Assembly (NCBI RefSeq): GCF_007421925.1
Contig: NZ_QMDX01000012.1
Coordinates: 1 to 64,000 of the forward strand
Direction of reading: 5' to 3'
Source: Haloglomus irregulare
GTDB lineage: Archaea > Halobacteriota > Halobacteria > Halobacteriales > Haloarculaceae
Length of the DNA: 64,000 nt
The notes beneath the pieces were generated by a model. The model saw only the letters and a list, made by a program, of their open reading frames with translations, was not told where the DNA came from and searched no databases. This document shows, in pieces, positions 52,237 through 59,778 of the stretch; position 1 is the first letter of the stretch, and every line of letters starts with the position of its first letter. Position numbers and translations under genes: made by a program.

Positions 52237-53649
52237 CTAGTCGGTGGCGACCTCGTCGGCCTTTGCCTCCCCGTCCGAGTCGCCGTACTCGTCGGTGACG
52301 GTGAGTCGGGCCTTCATGATGCGGGTGTTCTCGACCTCCTCGACGCGGATGTCGACGCCCTCGTAGGAGATGAGTTCGCCCTCCTCGACGAGGCGGCCGG
52401 CCCGGTTGAAGATGAAGCCGGCGATGGTCTCGAACTCCTCGCCCTCGGGGAGGTCGATGTCGAGCGACTCGTTGAGTTCCTCGATGTTGAGTTCCCCCCT
52501 GACGAGCGCCGTCTCGTCGCTGAGGAACTCGATGGGCTCCTCCTCCTCGCCCTCGAGGATCTCCCCGACGATCTCCTCGGTGAGGTCCTCCATCGTGACG
52601 AGCCCCTCGGTGGTGCCGAACTCGTCGATGACGATGACCATGTGCATCCGGTTCTGGCGCATCTCGGCGAGGAGCTCGTCGACGTTCTTCGACTCGGGGA
52701 CGTGCAGCGTCGGCTCGATGAGCGACTCCAGCGTGAGTTCCCCGGACTCCCCCTCCCCGTAGTTGAGGTCGCGCACGAGGTCGCGGATGTGGACGACGCC
52801 GATGATGTTGTCCAGCGACCCCTCGTAGATGGGGAGCCGGGCGTGGCTGGACTGGACGGCCGTCTCCAGGGCTTCCTGAATGGAGGCCTCCTTCGAGACG
52901 GCGGTCATGTCGAGCCGCGGGGTCATCACCTCCTTTGCGATGGTGTTGTTGAACCGGAAGACGCGATGGAGGAGTTCGCGCTCGTCCTCCTCGATGACGC
53001 CCTCCCGCTCGCCGGTCTCGATGATGTCGCGGATCTCGTCGCGCGTGACGTAGGAGGTCTCGATGGCCGACCGGCCGCCGGTCATCCTGTTGACGACGCG
53101 CGTGAGATAGTCAAAGAGGACGACCAGCGGTAGCAGGACGCGTTCGGCTATCTGCAGCGGGCGGGCGATGCGGAGCGCCCACGACTCCGTGTTCTCGACG
53201 GCGTAGGACTTGGGTGCGCTCTCGCCGAACAGCAGGACGAGCGCGGTAATCCCGAAGGTGGCGGCCGCAACGGCCGCGCCCTGCGAGAGGTAGAGCGCGA
53301 ACAGCCCCGTCGCGATGGACGACATCGCGATGTTGACGATGTTGTTGCCGACGAGGATGGTCACCAGCAGGCGGTGTGGGTTTGATTTCAGTTCGGCCAT
53401 CGCCTCGGCGCCGGACACCTGTTCCTCGACCAGCGACTCCACGCGATGCGGGGCCAGCGAGAACATGGCGATCTCCGAGGAGGAGAAGAACCCCGAGAGG
53501 GCGATGAGGAGGACGATCATCACGACCCCGACGAGCGTCAGGGTGCTGGTGCCCACTGCCGGAAGCGACGGTAGTCCCTGGAGTGGGAGCGTGGCGCCGT
53601 GGCTGGCGACGGGCTCCGCGAACGGCGCGCTGAAGGGGCGTATACCCAT
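52237..53649 (-). CDS. CorC/CNNM-type membrane transporter (hemolysin family)
   Basis: This 470-residue protein has an N-terminal hydrophobic DUF21 domain (four helices, about 33-200) with the conserved SGFFSSSEIAMFSL, a CBS pair (VSKEASIQEALETAVQSSHA and FGTTEGLVTMEDLTEEIVGE), then a C-terminal CorC/HlyC domain (LNIEELNESLDIDLPEGEEF). CNNM/CorC proteins move magnesium or sodium across membranes and sense ATP through the CBS pair. Length fits. It is divergent from the glutaredoxin gene. Confidence 0.9.
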   Translation of the reverse strand: MGIRPFSAPFAEPVASHGATLPLQGLPSLPAVGTSTLTLVGVVMIVLLIALSGFFSSSEIAMFSLAPHRVESLVEEQVSGAEAMAELKSNPHRLLVTILVGNNIVNIAMSSIATGLFALYLSQGAAVAAATFGITALVLLFGESAPKSYAVENTESWALRIARPLQIAERVLLPLVVLFDYLTRVVNRMTGGRSAIETSYVTRDEIRDIIETGEREGVIEEDERELLHRVFRFNNTIAKEVMTPRLDMTAVSKEASIQEALETAVQSSHARLPIYEGSLDNIIGVVHIRDLVRDLNYGEGESGELTLESLIEPTLHVPESKNVDELLAEMRQNRMHMVIVIDEFGTTEGLVTMEDLTEEIVGEILEGEEEEPIEFLSDETALVRGELNIEELNESLDIDLPEGEEFETIAGFIFNRAGRLVEEGELISYEGVDIRVEEVENTRIMKARLTVTDEYGDSDGEAKADEVATD

Positions 53650-53787
53650 CGGAACGGTCGGGATTGACTCGCCACGGGATTAAGGGTTTGCCATTCGTTG
53701 CCGAACGGGCGCCGGGCTCGTGACTGCTGCCCGCGGCTCACTCCCGCGGGCGATACGCTTACCGGGCGGTCGCTCGTAGACCGGGTC

Positions 53788-54141
53788 ATGAGCGAATCGA
53801 CGATAACCCTGTACCGACTGCAGGCGTGCCCGTTCTGTGAGCGCGTCGTCCGGAAGCTGGACGACCTCGGTATCGACTACCGCTCGCGGTTCGTGGAGGC
53901 GCGTCACTCCCGGCGCGACGTGGTGAAACGGCTGACCGGTGCGCGGACGGTCCCGGCCATCGTGGACCCGAACACCGGTGTCACGATGTCCGAGTCGGCC
54001 AACATCGTCGAGTACATCGAGGAGACCTACGGCGAGGGGAGCGACGAGACGCCGGTCCACGTGACCGCGAGCGCCGCCGGCGACGGCCCGGGCGACGACG
54101 ATGACGAGGCGGCCGACGCCGAGGAGGTGGAGGCTCGATGA
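53788..54141 (+). CDS. Glutaredoxin-like protein with CPFC site
   Basis: This 117-residue thioredoxin-fold protein has an N-terminal CPFC redox motif (C14, C17: LQACPFCERVVRKLDD) and the cis-proline segment TVPAIVDPNTG, followed by the SESANIVEYIEETYG GST-N helix. The last 30 residues are an acidic disordered tail. It overlaps the next gene by ATGA, so the two proteins are made together and probably act together. The start at 53788 is the first with homology. Confidence 0.92.
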   Translation: MSESTITLYRLQACPFCERVVRKLDDLGIDYRSRFVEARHSRRDVVKRLTGARTVPAIVDPNTGVTMSESANIVEYIEETYGEGSDETPVHVTASAAGDGPGDDDDEAADAEEVEAR

Positions 54142-54656
54142 ACCTGGGGTTCGAGGTGTCGGAGCTTCCGGCCGTGGACGCGCTGGGCAAGGGTGACACC
54201 GCGCCCGGTTTCACCCGGCCGCTGGTCAACGACGAGTTCTGGGAGGACGTCGCGCTGTCGGACCTGACCGCGGACTCGCCGGTGGTGCTCGTCTTCCACC
54301 AGATGGCGGGTGACTTCCCGCCGACGTATATCCTCCAGGAGATCCGCGACCAGGAGTGGACCGACTGGGACGCCGAGGTCGTCGGCGTCTCCATCTCCTC
54401 GCCGTACGAACTGAAGGGGTTCATCCGGGAGTGGCGCGGCTTCGAGCAGTTCCGCTTCTTCTCGGACCCCTCAGCGGAGGTCGCCGAGGCGTTCGGCATC
54501 GCCGACGACGTGGCCGGGATGACCGGCATCCGCGAGCCCCGGCCCGCGGTGTACGTCCTCGACGAGGACCGTGTCGTCCAGTACGCCTGGGTCGCCTCGG
54601 AGAACCCCGACTTCCCGCCGTACTCCGATGTAGAGGCCGCCGTCCAGGACCTGTAG
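54138..54656 (+). CDS. Peroxiredoxin-like protein lacking all cysteines
   Basis: This 172-residue AhpC/TSA-fold protein has the expected order: KGDTAPGFTRPLVNDEFWED, VVLVFHQMAGDFPPTYILQE and the AVYVLDEDRVVQYAWV strand pair near the end. The position of the peroxidatic cysteine, between strand 3 and the catalytic helix, reads HQMAGDFPPTY with no cysteine, and the whole protein contains none. It therefore cannot work as a normal peroxiredoxin. It may be a redox sensor or a chaperone-like partner of the preceding glutaredoxin. A related haloarchaeal group may share this trait. Confidence 0.82.
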   Translation: MNLGFEVSELPAVDALGKGDTAPGFTRPLVNDEFWEDVALSDLTADSPVVLVFHQMAGDFPPTYILQEIRDQEWTDWDAEVVGVSISSPYELKGFIREWRGFEQFRFFSDPSAEVAEAFGIADDVAGMTGIREPRPAVYVLDEDRVVQYAWVASENPDFPPYSDVEAAVQDL

Positions 54657-54660
54657 CCGC

Positions 54661-55269
54661 ATGACGGCCCGCCCGGTCGACGACGAGGCGGTCCGCCGTG
54701 CCGCCGTCCGACTGCGCGAGGGCGGCCTGGTCGTCTACCCGACCGAGACGGTGTACGGGCTGGGCGCGGACGCGACGGACCCCGAGGCCATCGAGCGGGT
54801 CTTCGCTGCGAAGGGCCGCGACCGGGAGCAACCGCTCTCGATGGCCGTCCCCGACCTCGACGCGGCGGCGCCGTACGTCGACCTCACCGACCGCGAGCGC
54901 GCCTTCGCCGAGGCGTTCCTCCCGGGCCCCGTGACGCTGGTCGCGGCACGGACCGACCGCGTCCCGGACACCCTCGTCGCGGGGGGCGACCGGGTCGGCA
55001 TCCGGGTGCCGGACCACGACGTCCCGCGACGACTGGCCGCGGCCGCCGAGCGCCCGGTGACCAGCACGAGCGCGAACCTGAGCGGCGAGGGAAGCGCCCG
55101 GACCGTCGACGGGGTCTCCGGAAGTATCCGCGCGGACGCGGTGGTCCTCGACGGCGGGGAGACGCCCGGCGGTACCGGAAGCACCGTCGTCGACGTGTCC
55201 GCCGGCGTGGTCCACCGCGAGGGCGCGGCCCACGAGGCGGTCGCCCGGTGGCTCGCCGAACACGGGTAG
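54661..55269 (+). CDS. L-threonylcarbamoyladenylate synthase (Sua5/YrdC)
   Basis: This 202-residue enzyme makes threonylcarbamoyl-AMP from threonine, bicarbonate and ATP, the first step of the essential tRNA t6A modification. VVYPTETVYGLGADATD, the K50-containing FAAKGRDREQPLSM, FLPGPVTLV and TSTSANLSGEGSART are the family motifs. It is the YrdC-length form without the Sua5 C-terminal domain. It is 4 bases after the peroxiredoxin-like gene, so all three genes may be one transcript. Confidence 0.92.
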   Translation: MTARPVDDEAVRRAAVRLREGGLVVYPTETVYGLGADATDPEAIERVFAAKGRDREQPLSMAVPDLDAAAPYVDLTDRERAFAEAFLPGPVTLVAARTDRVPDTLVAGGDRVGIRVPDHDVPRRLAAAAERPVTSTSANLSGEGSARTVDGVSGSIRADAVVLDGGETPGGTGSTVVDVSAGVVHREGAAHEAVARWLAEHG

Positions 55270-55270
55270 C

Positions 55271-55948
55271 TCACCGCCCCAGTAGCGACCGGAGCGTCCG
55301 GGTCCGGGTGCCACACTCGGCCCGGTAGTCGCAGGCCCCGCAGCGGTCGTCGTCCTCGTCCAGCCGTGGCGGGGGCCCGTCCATCGACCGAGCCGCGCGG
55401 AGCGCGTGCCGGTAGGCCGCCTTCCGGCGCGTTCCGAGGCGGATGCGCCGGACGACACCGTGCGCCGGGTACTCGACGTACGCGTGGTCGACGCCCGTCC
55501 CGTGCTCCCAGGCGAGCGCCTTCGCCGCCGCCGTGGCGCGCACGGAGTCGGGCCCCCAGACGCCATGCTCGGGGGGTTCGCCCGCGCTGACGACGGACAC
55601 CGTCGGCGGGTCCGCGAGCAGCTTGTGAGCGATGCCGCGCGCGTCCTTCCCCTCCAGCAGCACCTCGCGCCCGTCGGGGTCGACGAGCGCCGGCCACGCG
55701 TCGAGTCGCTCGCTCGCCGCCCCCAGCCGACTCCGGAACTGTGTCGGCGTCACGGCCACCGGCTCCGTGCGGAGGTCGTGTGTGGGGTCGAGTAACTGGT
55801 CGTACCGGAAGGCCAGGTCCCGGCGGGCACTCGCCTCCGCGGGGACCTCGTGGTCGTCGTGCTTGCGCCGGTAGTAGAGCTGCCGAGGGCAGTACGCCGC
55901 CGTTGCGAGCGCCGAGAACGCCTCCATCGGGGGCGGTAGCCGCGGCAT
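55271..55948 (-). CDS. Stand-alone Cas4-like PD-(D/E)XK nuclease
   Basis: This 225-residue protein has the Cas4/Dna2-type iron-sulfur cysteines: C20 (AYCPRQLYY) and C203, C206 and C212 (CGACDYRAEC). The nuclease core is visible: GREVLLEGKDARG is a modified strand with an Asp/Glu-Lys. No cas1, cas2 or CRISPR repeats are in the window, so it is a stand-alone Cas4-family nuclease, perhaps used in DNA repair, recombination or host-virus conflict. It converges with Sua5, 1 base between stops. Confidence 0.8.
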   Translation of the reverse strand: MPRLPPPMEAFSALATAAYCPRQLYYRRKHDDHEVPAEASARRDLAFRYDQLLDPTHDLRTEPVAVTPTQFRSRLGAASERLDAWPALVDPDGREVLLEGKDARGIAHKLLADPPTVSVVSAGEPPEHGVWGPDSVRATAAAKALAWEHGTGVDHAYVEYPAHGVVRRIRLGTRRKAAYRHALRAARSMDGPPPRLDEDDDRCGACDYRAECGTRTRTLRSLLGR

Positions 55949-56035
55949 CCGGTTTCAATCCTCGTCCGGTGTTCACGGCCGTTCCGTGCGTCCGGGGACG
56001 GAACGCCTATCCCCGCCAGCCACCCAGGTGGCTCC

Positions 56036-56584
56036 GTGAGCGATGCCGAGAACGCCCCGTCGGCGCCGAAGGACTCCCGGGAGCCGCCGTTCCGGGTCGA
56101 GGTCCGCCCTGGCGACGAGGCGGTCGTGGAGTTCGACCCGACGCTGACCTTCGAGTGTGTCGATGACTGCACCTGGTGCTGTCGGCACGGTGTCCTGCTG
56201 TACGAGCAGGACCTGCTGGAGTTGGCAGCGCGCGAGTCGATAAACCAGGCCGTCACGCGGGCTCACGGCCGGGATTTCGTCCGCCGCGAGCCGAAGGCCC
56301 GCGACGACCACGTCGACGAGGACGGCGCCGCCTGCTACTTCCTGGGCGACGACGGGCTCTGTGCGCTCCACGACGAGCACGACTGGAAGCCCGCGCGCTG
56401 CTCGGTGTTCCCCCTCTCGGTCCACGTCGAGGACGGCGATATCCACGTCTCCATCAGGGACAGCGCCCACGAGCACTGCGAGGGGCTGGACGTGAGCGAG
56501 CGCCGGGTCGTCGACAACCTCGACGCCTTCCTGCCGGAGCTGCTGTGGGAGCTCGACGACCCGACGACCGAGATCGAGTTGTGA
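56036..56584 (+). CDS. YkgJ-family cysteine-cluster protein
   Basis: This 182-residue protein (GTG start) has the spaced cysteines CVDDCTWCCRHG, a later pair in CYFL and LCALHDEHDWKPARCSVFPL, and a final C in EHCEGL. This pattern, ending with the proline-rich CSVFPL, is the YkgJ/UPF0153 signature, binding zinc or an iron-sulfur cluster. The function is unknown. It converges with the next gene. Confidence 0.87.
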   Translation: MSDAENAPSAPKDSREPPFRVEVRPGDEAVVEFDPTLTFECVDDCTWCCRHGVLLYEQDLLELAARESINQAVTRAHGRDFVRREPKARDDHVDEDGAACYFLGDDGLCALHDEHDWKPARCSVFPLSVHVEDGDIHVSIRDSAHEHCEGLDVSERRVVDNLDAFLPELLWELDDPTTEIEL

Positions 56585-56599
56585 CGCGCTCGCGGCCGG

Positions 56600-56980
56600 T
56601 CAGTCACGCACGACCCGGTAGTAGGTCCGTCTGCCGTCGGCGGTCTCGATGGTCTTGGACTCGACGCGGCCCTCGGCCTCCAGCTCCTCCAGCGCCTCCC
56701 GGATGTCCCCCGACCGCCGGAACACCGTCCGGTTGACGCGGCTGAGGAACCGCTCGAACATGCCCCCGTCGTCCGGGGCGTCCGGACTGATCCCCTCCGG
56801 GTCCTTGCCGGTGACCGCGTCACCCGCCACCTCGCGGGCGTACACCTTCGCCAGTTCGTCGGCCGTGTACGCCCGCGTCTCGTTGAGTTCCAGATACTCC
56901 AGGAGTTTCTCCTTGACGTGGCCACCCTCGGCCCCGGTCTCCGTCCGGCCGGCGGCCCACTCCTCGTCGTCGATGGGCAT
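56600..56980 (-). CDS. Small winged-helix-like protein
   Basis: This 126-residue protein has an N-terminal helical part (KEKLLEYLELNETRAYTADE) and a C-terminal winged-helix-like unit (REALEELEAEGRVESKTIET followed by RRTYYRVVRD). The middle is Asp/Gly-rich. I do not recognise a named family. AATATT on the minus strand at 57005-57010 lies 27 bases upstream, supporting the start and a leaderless transcript. Confidence 0.65.
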   Translation of the reverse strand: MPIDDEEWAAGRTETGAEGGHVKEKLLEYLELNETRAYTADELAKVYAREVAGDAVTGKDPEGISPDAPDDGGMFERFLSRVNRTVFRRSGDIREALEELEAEGRVESKTIETADGRRTYYRVVRD

Positions 56981-57004
56981 ACGCGCCCGTACGGCGGTAT
57001 GGCT

Positions 57005-57010
57005 AATATT
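57005..57010 (-). promoter_or_regulatory. TATA box of the small winged-helix gene
   Basis: AATATT lies 27 bases before the start codon at 56980 on the minus strand. Confidence 0.55.
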
Positions 57011-57041
57011 TCTCGGGGCACGCGGCGCGAGCCGGGGGCAG

Positions 57042-57635
57042 CTACGCGTAGCGGTCCTCGGCCCACGGGTCCGCAGTGACGGAGTAGCCGCGTCGCTCCC
57101 AGTAGCCCCGTTCGGGCTCGGTGAGGAACTCGATGCCGGTCACCCACTTGGCGCCCTTGTAGGCGTAGCGATGGGGCGTGACGACCCGGAGCGGACCGCC
57201 GTGGTCGGCGGGCAGCGGCTCGCCGCCGAACGCCCAGGCGCACAGCGTCTCGCGGCGGTCGCAGGCGTCCAGCGGCAGGTCCGTCGTGTAGCCGTCCGCG
57301 GCGTGGAACATGACGTGGACCGCGTCCTCACACGCGCCGACGGCCTCGGCCAGCGTCGGGAAGGTGACGCCCGTGAACTCGCAGTCGAACTTCGACCAGC
57401 CGGTGACACAGTGGAAGTCCTGTCGCTGTGTCTCGCTCGGCAGCGCCCGGAACTCGTCGAGCGAGAACGTCGTCTGCTCCTCGACGGCCCCCCAGACCTC
57501 CACGGTCGGCTCCTCGACGGACGGTGTTCCGGACTTCGACAGCACCGGGAAGTCACTCGTCTCCCGCTGTCCCGGGGGGAGCCGCTCCTCGCCGAACTCC
57601 CGGTAGAGGTCGGTAACGTCCACGATTTCGCTCAT
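57042..57635 (-). CDS. Sulfite-oxidase-family molybdopterin oxidoreductase
   Basis: This is a compact molybdenum-cofactor protein of 197 residues resembling the core of the sulfite oxidase/YedY family. The Mo-ligating cysteine is in FHCVTGWSKFD (C76). Other cofactor contacts are the HAADGYTTDLPLDAC and HGGPLRVVTPHRYAYKGAKW stretches. The dimerisation domain and any signal peptide are absent, as in many small cytoplasmic members. Substrate unknown; methionine-sulfoxide or small-sulfur reductase activity is conceivable. I started at ATG 57635 because the family begins there. Confidence 0.88.
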   Translation of the reverse strand: MSEIVDVTDLYREFGEERLPPGQRETSDFPVLSKSGTPSVEEPTVEVWGAVEEQTTFSLDEFRALPSETQRQDFHCVTGWSKFDCEFTGVTFPTLAEAVGACEDAVHVMFHAADGYTTDLPLDACDRRETLCAWAFGGEPLPADHGGPLRVVTPHRYAYKGAKWVTGIEFLTEPERGYWERRGYSVTADPWAEDRYA

Positions 57636-57798
57636 GCTGGCTACTCGGGACGGACCGACGTAGGCCTGACGCTCGACGCCGAACCTATCGGAAATGGTCA
57701 ACTTCCTTTGTATAACAGCAAAACGAGTCGGCCGTTCGATAAGGAAGGTTCGCCCTTCACCGCTCGGGATTGTCAGAACCGGTACACGCCCCGCCAGG

Positions 57799-57806
57799 TT
57801 TAAATA
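57799..57806 (+). promoter_or_regulatory. TATA box of the ribbon-helix-helix gene
   Basis: TTTAAATA is a near-consensus haloarchaeal TATA box centred 32 bases before the ATG at 57835. Confidence 0.7.
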
Positions 57807-57834
57807 TCGGTCTGTCGAATCGGTATCTACTCAG

Positions 57835-58047
57835 ATGCCGAAGGTAGAAATCACTGTTCCGGAACACCTCGAGATGCAGATCGCCCAGTTGGTGGAGCAG
57901 GGCGAGTTCGTCAATCGCGAGGAGGCCATCGAGGACGTCCTCTCGACGGGCATCCGGGCGTACAAGACCAGTGGCCCGATGGAGGACGAGGAAGCCGGCT
58001 TCGAGGACGACGGTATGATGGGCCACGAGGACGAGTACGTCTTCTGA
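57835..58047 (+). CDS. Ribbon-helix-helix regulator (DUF7120-type)
   Basis: This 70-residue protein has the RHH pattern: strand MPKVEITVPEH, helix LEMQIAQLVEQGEF and helix REEAIEDVLSTGIRAY. It ends in a short Met/Glu-rich acidic tail (MMGHEDEYVF). I recall it as a small haloarchaeal RHH protein, possibly DUF7120. It should bind DNA as a dimer. A consensus TATA box sits just upstream. Its own targets are unknown. Confidence 0.8.
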   Translation: MPKVEITVPEHLEMQIAQLVEQGEFVNREEAIEDVLSTGIRAYKTSGPMEDEEAGFEDDGMMGHEDEYVF

Positions 58048-58102
58048 GCCCGCACGCTCGCCGCGGCGCCCGGCGCCGCGTGTGATGTCACACCGCACAA
58101 CC

Positions 58103-58108
58103 CTTATC
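58103..58108 (+). promoter_or_regulatory. Promoter element of the UPF0058 gene
   Basis: CTTATC at 58103-58108, with CACAACC just before it, lies 26-27 bases before the ATG at 58132. Confidence 0.5.
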
Positions 58109-58131
58109 TCGCGCTGACAGTTAGAGCGTCC

Positions 58132-58410
58132 ATGCACAAGGACGAACTCCTGGAGCTACACGAGCAGATGGTCTCCATCATGGAGACCTTCGACGACATG
58201 GACGACGTCGACTCGGGCATCTTCGAGAAGTACAAGGGGCTCGACGTGACCCCGAACGACGTCCACAAGTCCAAGTCCGAGCACAAACACGCCGTGTTCG
58301 TGCTCGGGAACGGGCTGGCGAAGGTCATGAGCGAGGACGAGTTCTCCGACGCCGGCCGCATCGGCAAGCGGATGGAGGAGCTCGCCGACGACGCCGAACG
58401 GAAGCTCTGA
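58132..58410 (+). CDS. UPF0058-family protein
   Basis: This 92-residue helical protein with the conserved MHKDELLELHEQMVSIMETF start and the VTPNDVHKSKSEHKHAVFVL segment is UPF0058, an archaeal family of unknown function. Homologues exist in most euryarchaea. The promoter at 58103-58108 supports the start. Confidence 0.9.
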   Translation: MHKDELLELHEQMVSIMETFDDMDDVDSGIFEKYKGLDVTPNDVHKSKSEHKHAVFVLGNGLAKVMSEDEFSDAGRIGKRMEELADDAERKL

Positions 58411-58694
58411 GGCGGGTACCGACGCGAGGATGTCTCCGAAATCTGAGCGTATACCCGGCCCTTTCGTCGGCTGTTCCCCGACTTCCCGAGGTAATCTACC
58501 AGCAAGGACGGTATCCTGGCTATTTTTCGAACATCCGCCGCGGCGGTATCGGGGGGTGGAGGTCCATCCCCATCACCCGCGCCCACCACGACCGCTCGCC
58601 GTCTGGGGATTTAACACCGCTCCGGGCGAGGTGGGGACATGGGTTCGAAGACCACCCACGCCGGCCACGGGACCGACCGGCCGGGTGATGGACC
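58411..58694. other. Intergenic region upstream of sppA
   Basis: 284 bases without a recognisable gene. The middle includes a TGGCTATTTTTCG sequence near 58516-58528, an isolated AT-rich patch that could be a terminator for UPF0058 or a promoter for sppA. Confidence 0.4.
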
Positions 58695-59696
58695 GTGAGC
58701 GACCGTTTCAGGGGACTCGGCCGTGCCGGCATCATCCTCGTGGCGGCGCTGGTCGCCGCCGTCGTGGGGTACGTGCTGTTCGTCCGGTTCCCCGCGGACC
58801 TGGCGGACCTGCTCGGCGTCCTGTTGCTCCTGGCCATCACGGCCGCCGGGCTCAGGTTCGGCGGGAGGATCGCCGGGTCGGTGTTCCCCTCGTACAACGT
58901 CGCCGAGGTGACTGTCGGGGGAGCCATCTCCCGTGACGGCGGCGGGCCGGTTCCCTCGGGGCCGACCTCGCCGGGGGCGGACGACATCGTCGACCAGATC
59001 GAACGCGCGGACGGTGACGGCGCGGTCGACGCGCTGCTGTTGAAGCTCAACACGCCCGGCGGCGCGGTCGTCCCCAGCGACGATATCCGGCTCGCAGCCG
59101 AGCGGTTCGACGGCCCGACCGTCGCCTACGCCACCGACACCTGTGCCAGCGGCGGCTACTGGATCGCCTCGGGCTGTGACGAGCTGTGGGCCCGCGAGGG
59201 GTCCGTGGTCGGCTCCATCGGCGTTCGGAGCCCCCGCTTCACCGCGACCGGCCTGCTGGAGAAGCTCGGCGTCGAGTACCAGCAGTTCGCCGCCGGCGAG
59301 TACAAGGAGGCCGGCTCCCCGTTCACCGAGCTGGACGACGACCAGCGGGACTACCTCCAGGGCATCACCGACGAGTTCTACGAGACGTTCGTGGAGACGG
59401 TGGCCGAGGGCCGAGACCTGGACCCGGAGTTCGTCCGCGAGACGGAGGCCCGGGTGTATCTGGGCGCGGAGGCCCACGAACTCGGGCTGGTCGACGAGCT
59501 GGGCACACGCGAGGCCGTCGAGGAGCGGCTGGAGTCGCTCACCGGCGAGCCGGCGCAGGTACGGGAGTTCGAGCCCCAGCGCGGCTTGGGCACCCGGCTC
59601 CGCGGCGGCGCAAGCGGGGTCGCCTACGCCGTCGGCCGGGGGGCCGCCGACGCCGTCACGCCGGACGAGGGGGTCGACCTGCGGGTCGAGCGCTGA
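58695..59696 (+). CDS. sppA: Signal peptide peptidase SppA-type (S49) protease
   Basis: This 333-residue membrane protease has two N-terminal hydrophobic helices (10-30 and 38-57), then the S49 serine protease domain with catalytic S152 (CASGGYW) and K204 (GEYKEAG). It degrades signal peptides left in the membrane after secretion. It carries a single S49 domain, as is normal in archaea. The start is GTG at 58695. The Glu/Arg-rich C-terminus lacks a membrane anchor. Confidence 0.92.
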   Translation: MSDRFRGLGRAGIILVAALVAAVVGYVLFVRFPADLADLLGVLLLLAITAAGLRFGGRIAGSVFPSYNVAEVTVGGAISRDGGGPVPSGPTSPGADDIVDQIERADGDGAVDALLLKLNTPGGAVVPSDDIRLAAERFDGPTVAYATDTCASGGYWIASGCDELWAREGSVVGSIGVRSPRFTATGLLEKLGVEYQQFAAGEYKEAGSPFTELDDDQRDYLQGITDEFYETFVETVAEGRDLDPEFVRETEARVYLGAEAHELGLVDELGTREAVEERLESLTGEPAQVREFEPQRGLGTRLRGGASGVAYAVGRGAADAVTPDEGVDLRVER

Positions 59697-59778
59697 GGGC
59701 CCCAGGCCCGTTCCCGGCCGTGACCGCGCGGCGGCCGTCCGCCTGAACGCTTTTGTCCGGCGGTGCCAACTGTCGCCC

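Noticed and set aside
55271-55948. CRISPR array near the Cas4-like gene
   Set aside because: No set of regularly spaced direct repeats is seen anywhere in the window and no other cas gene is present.
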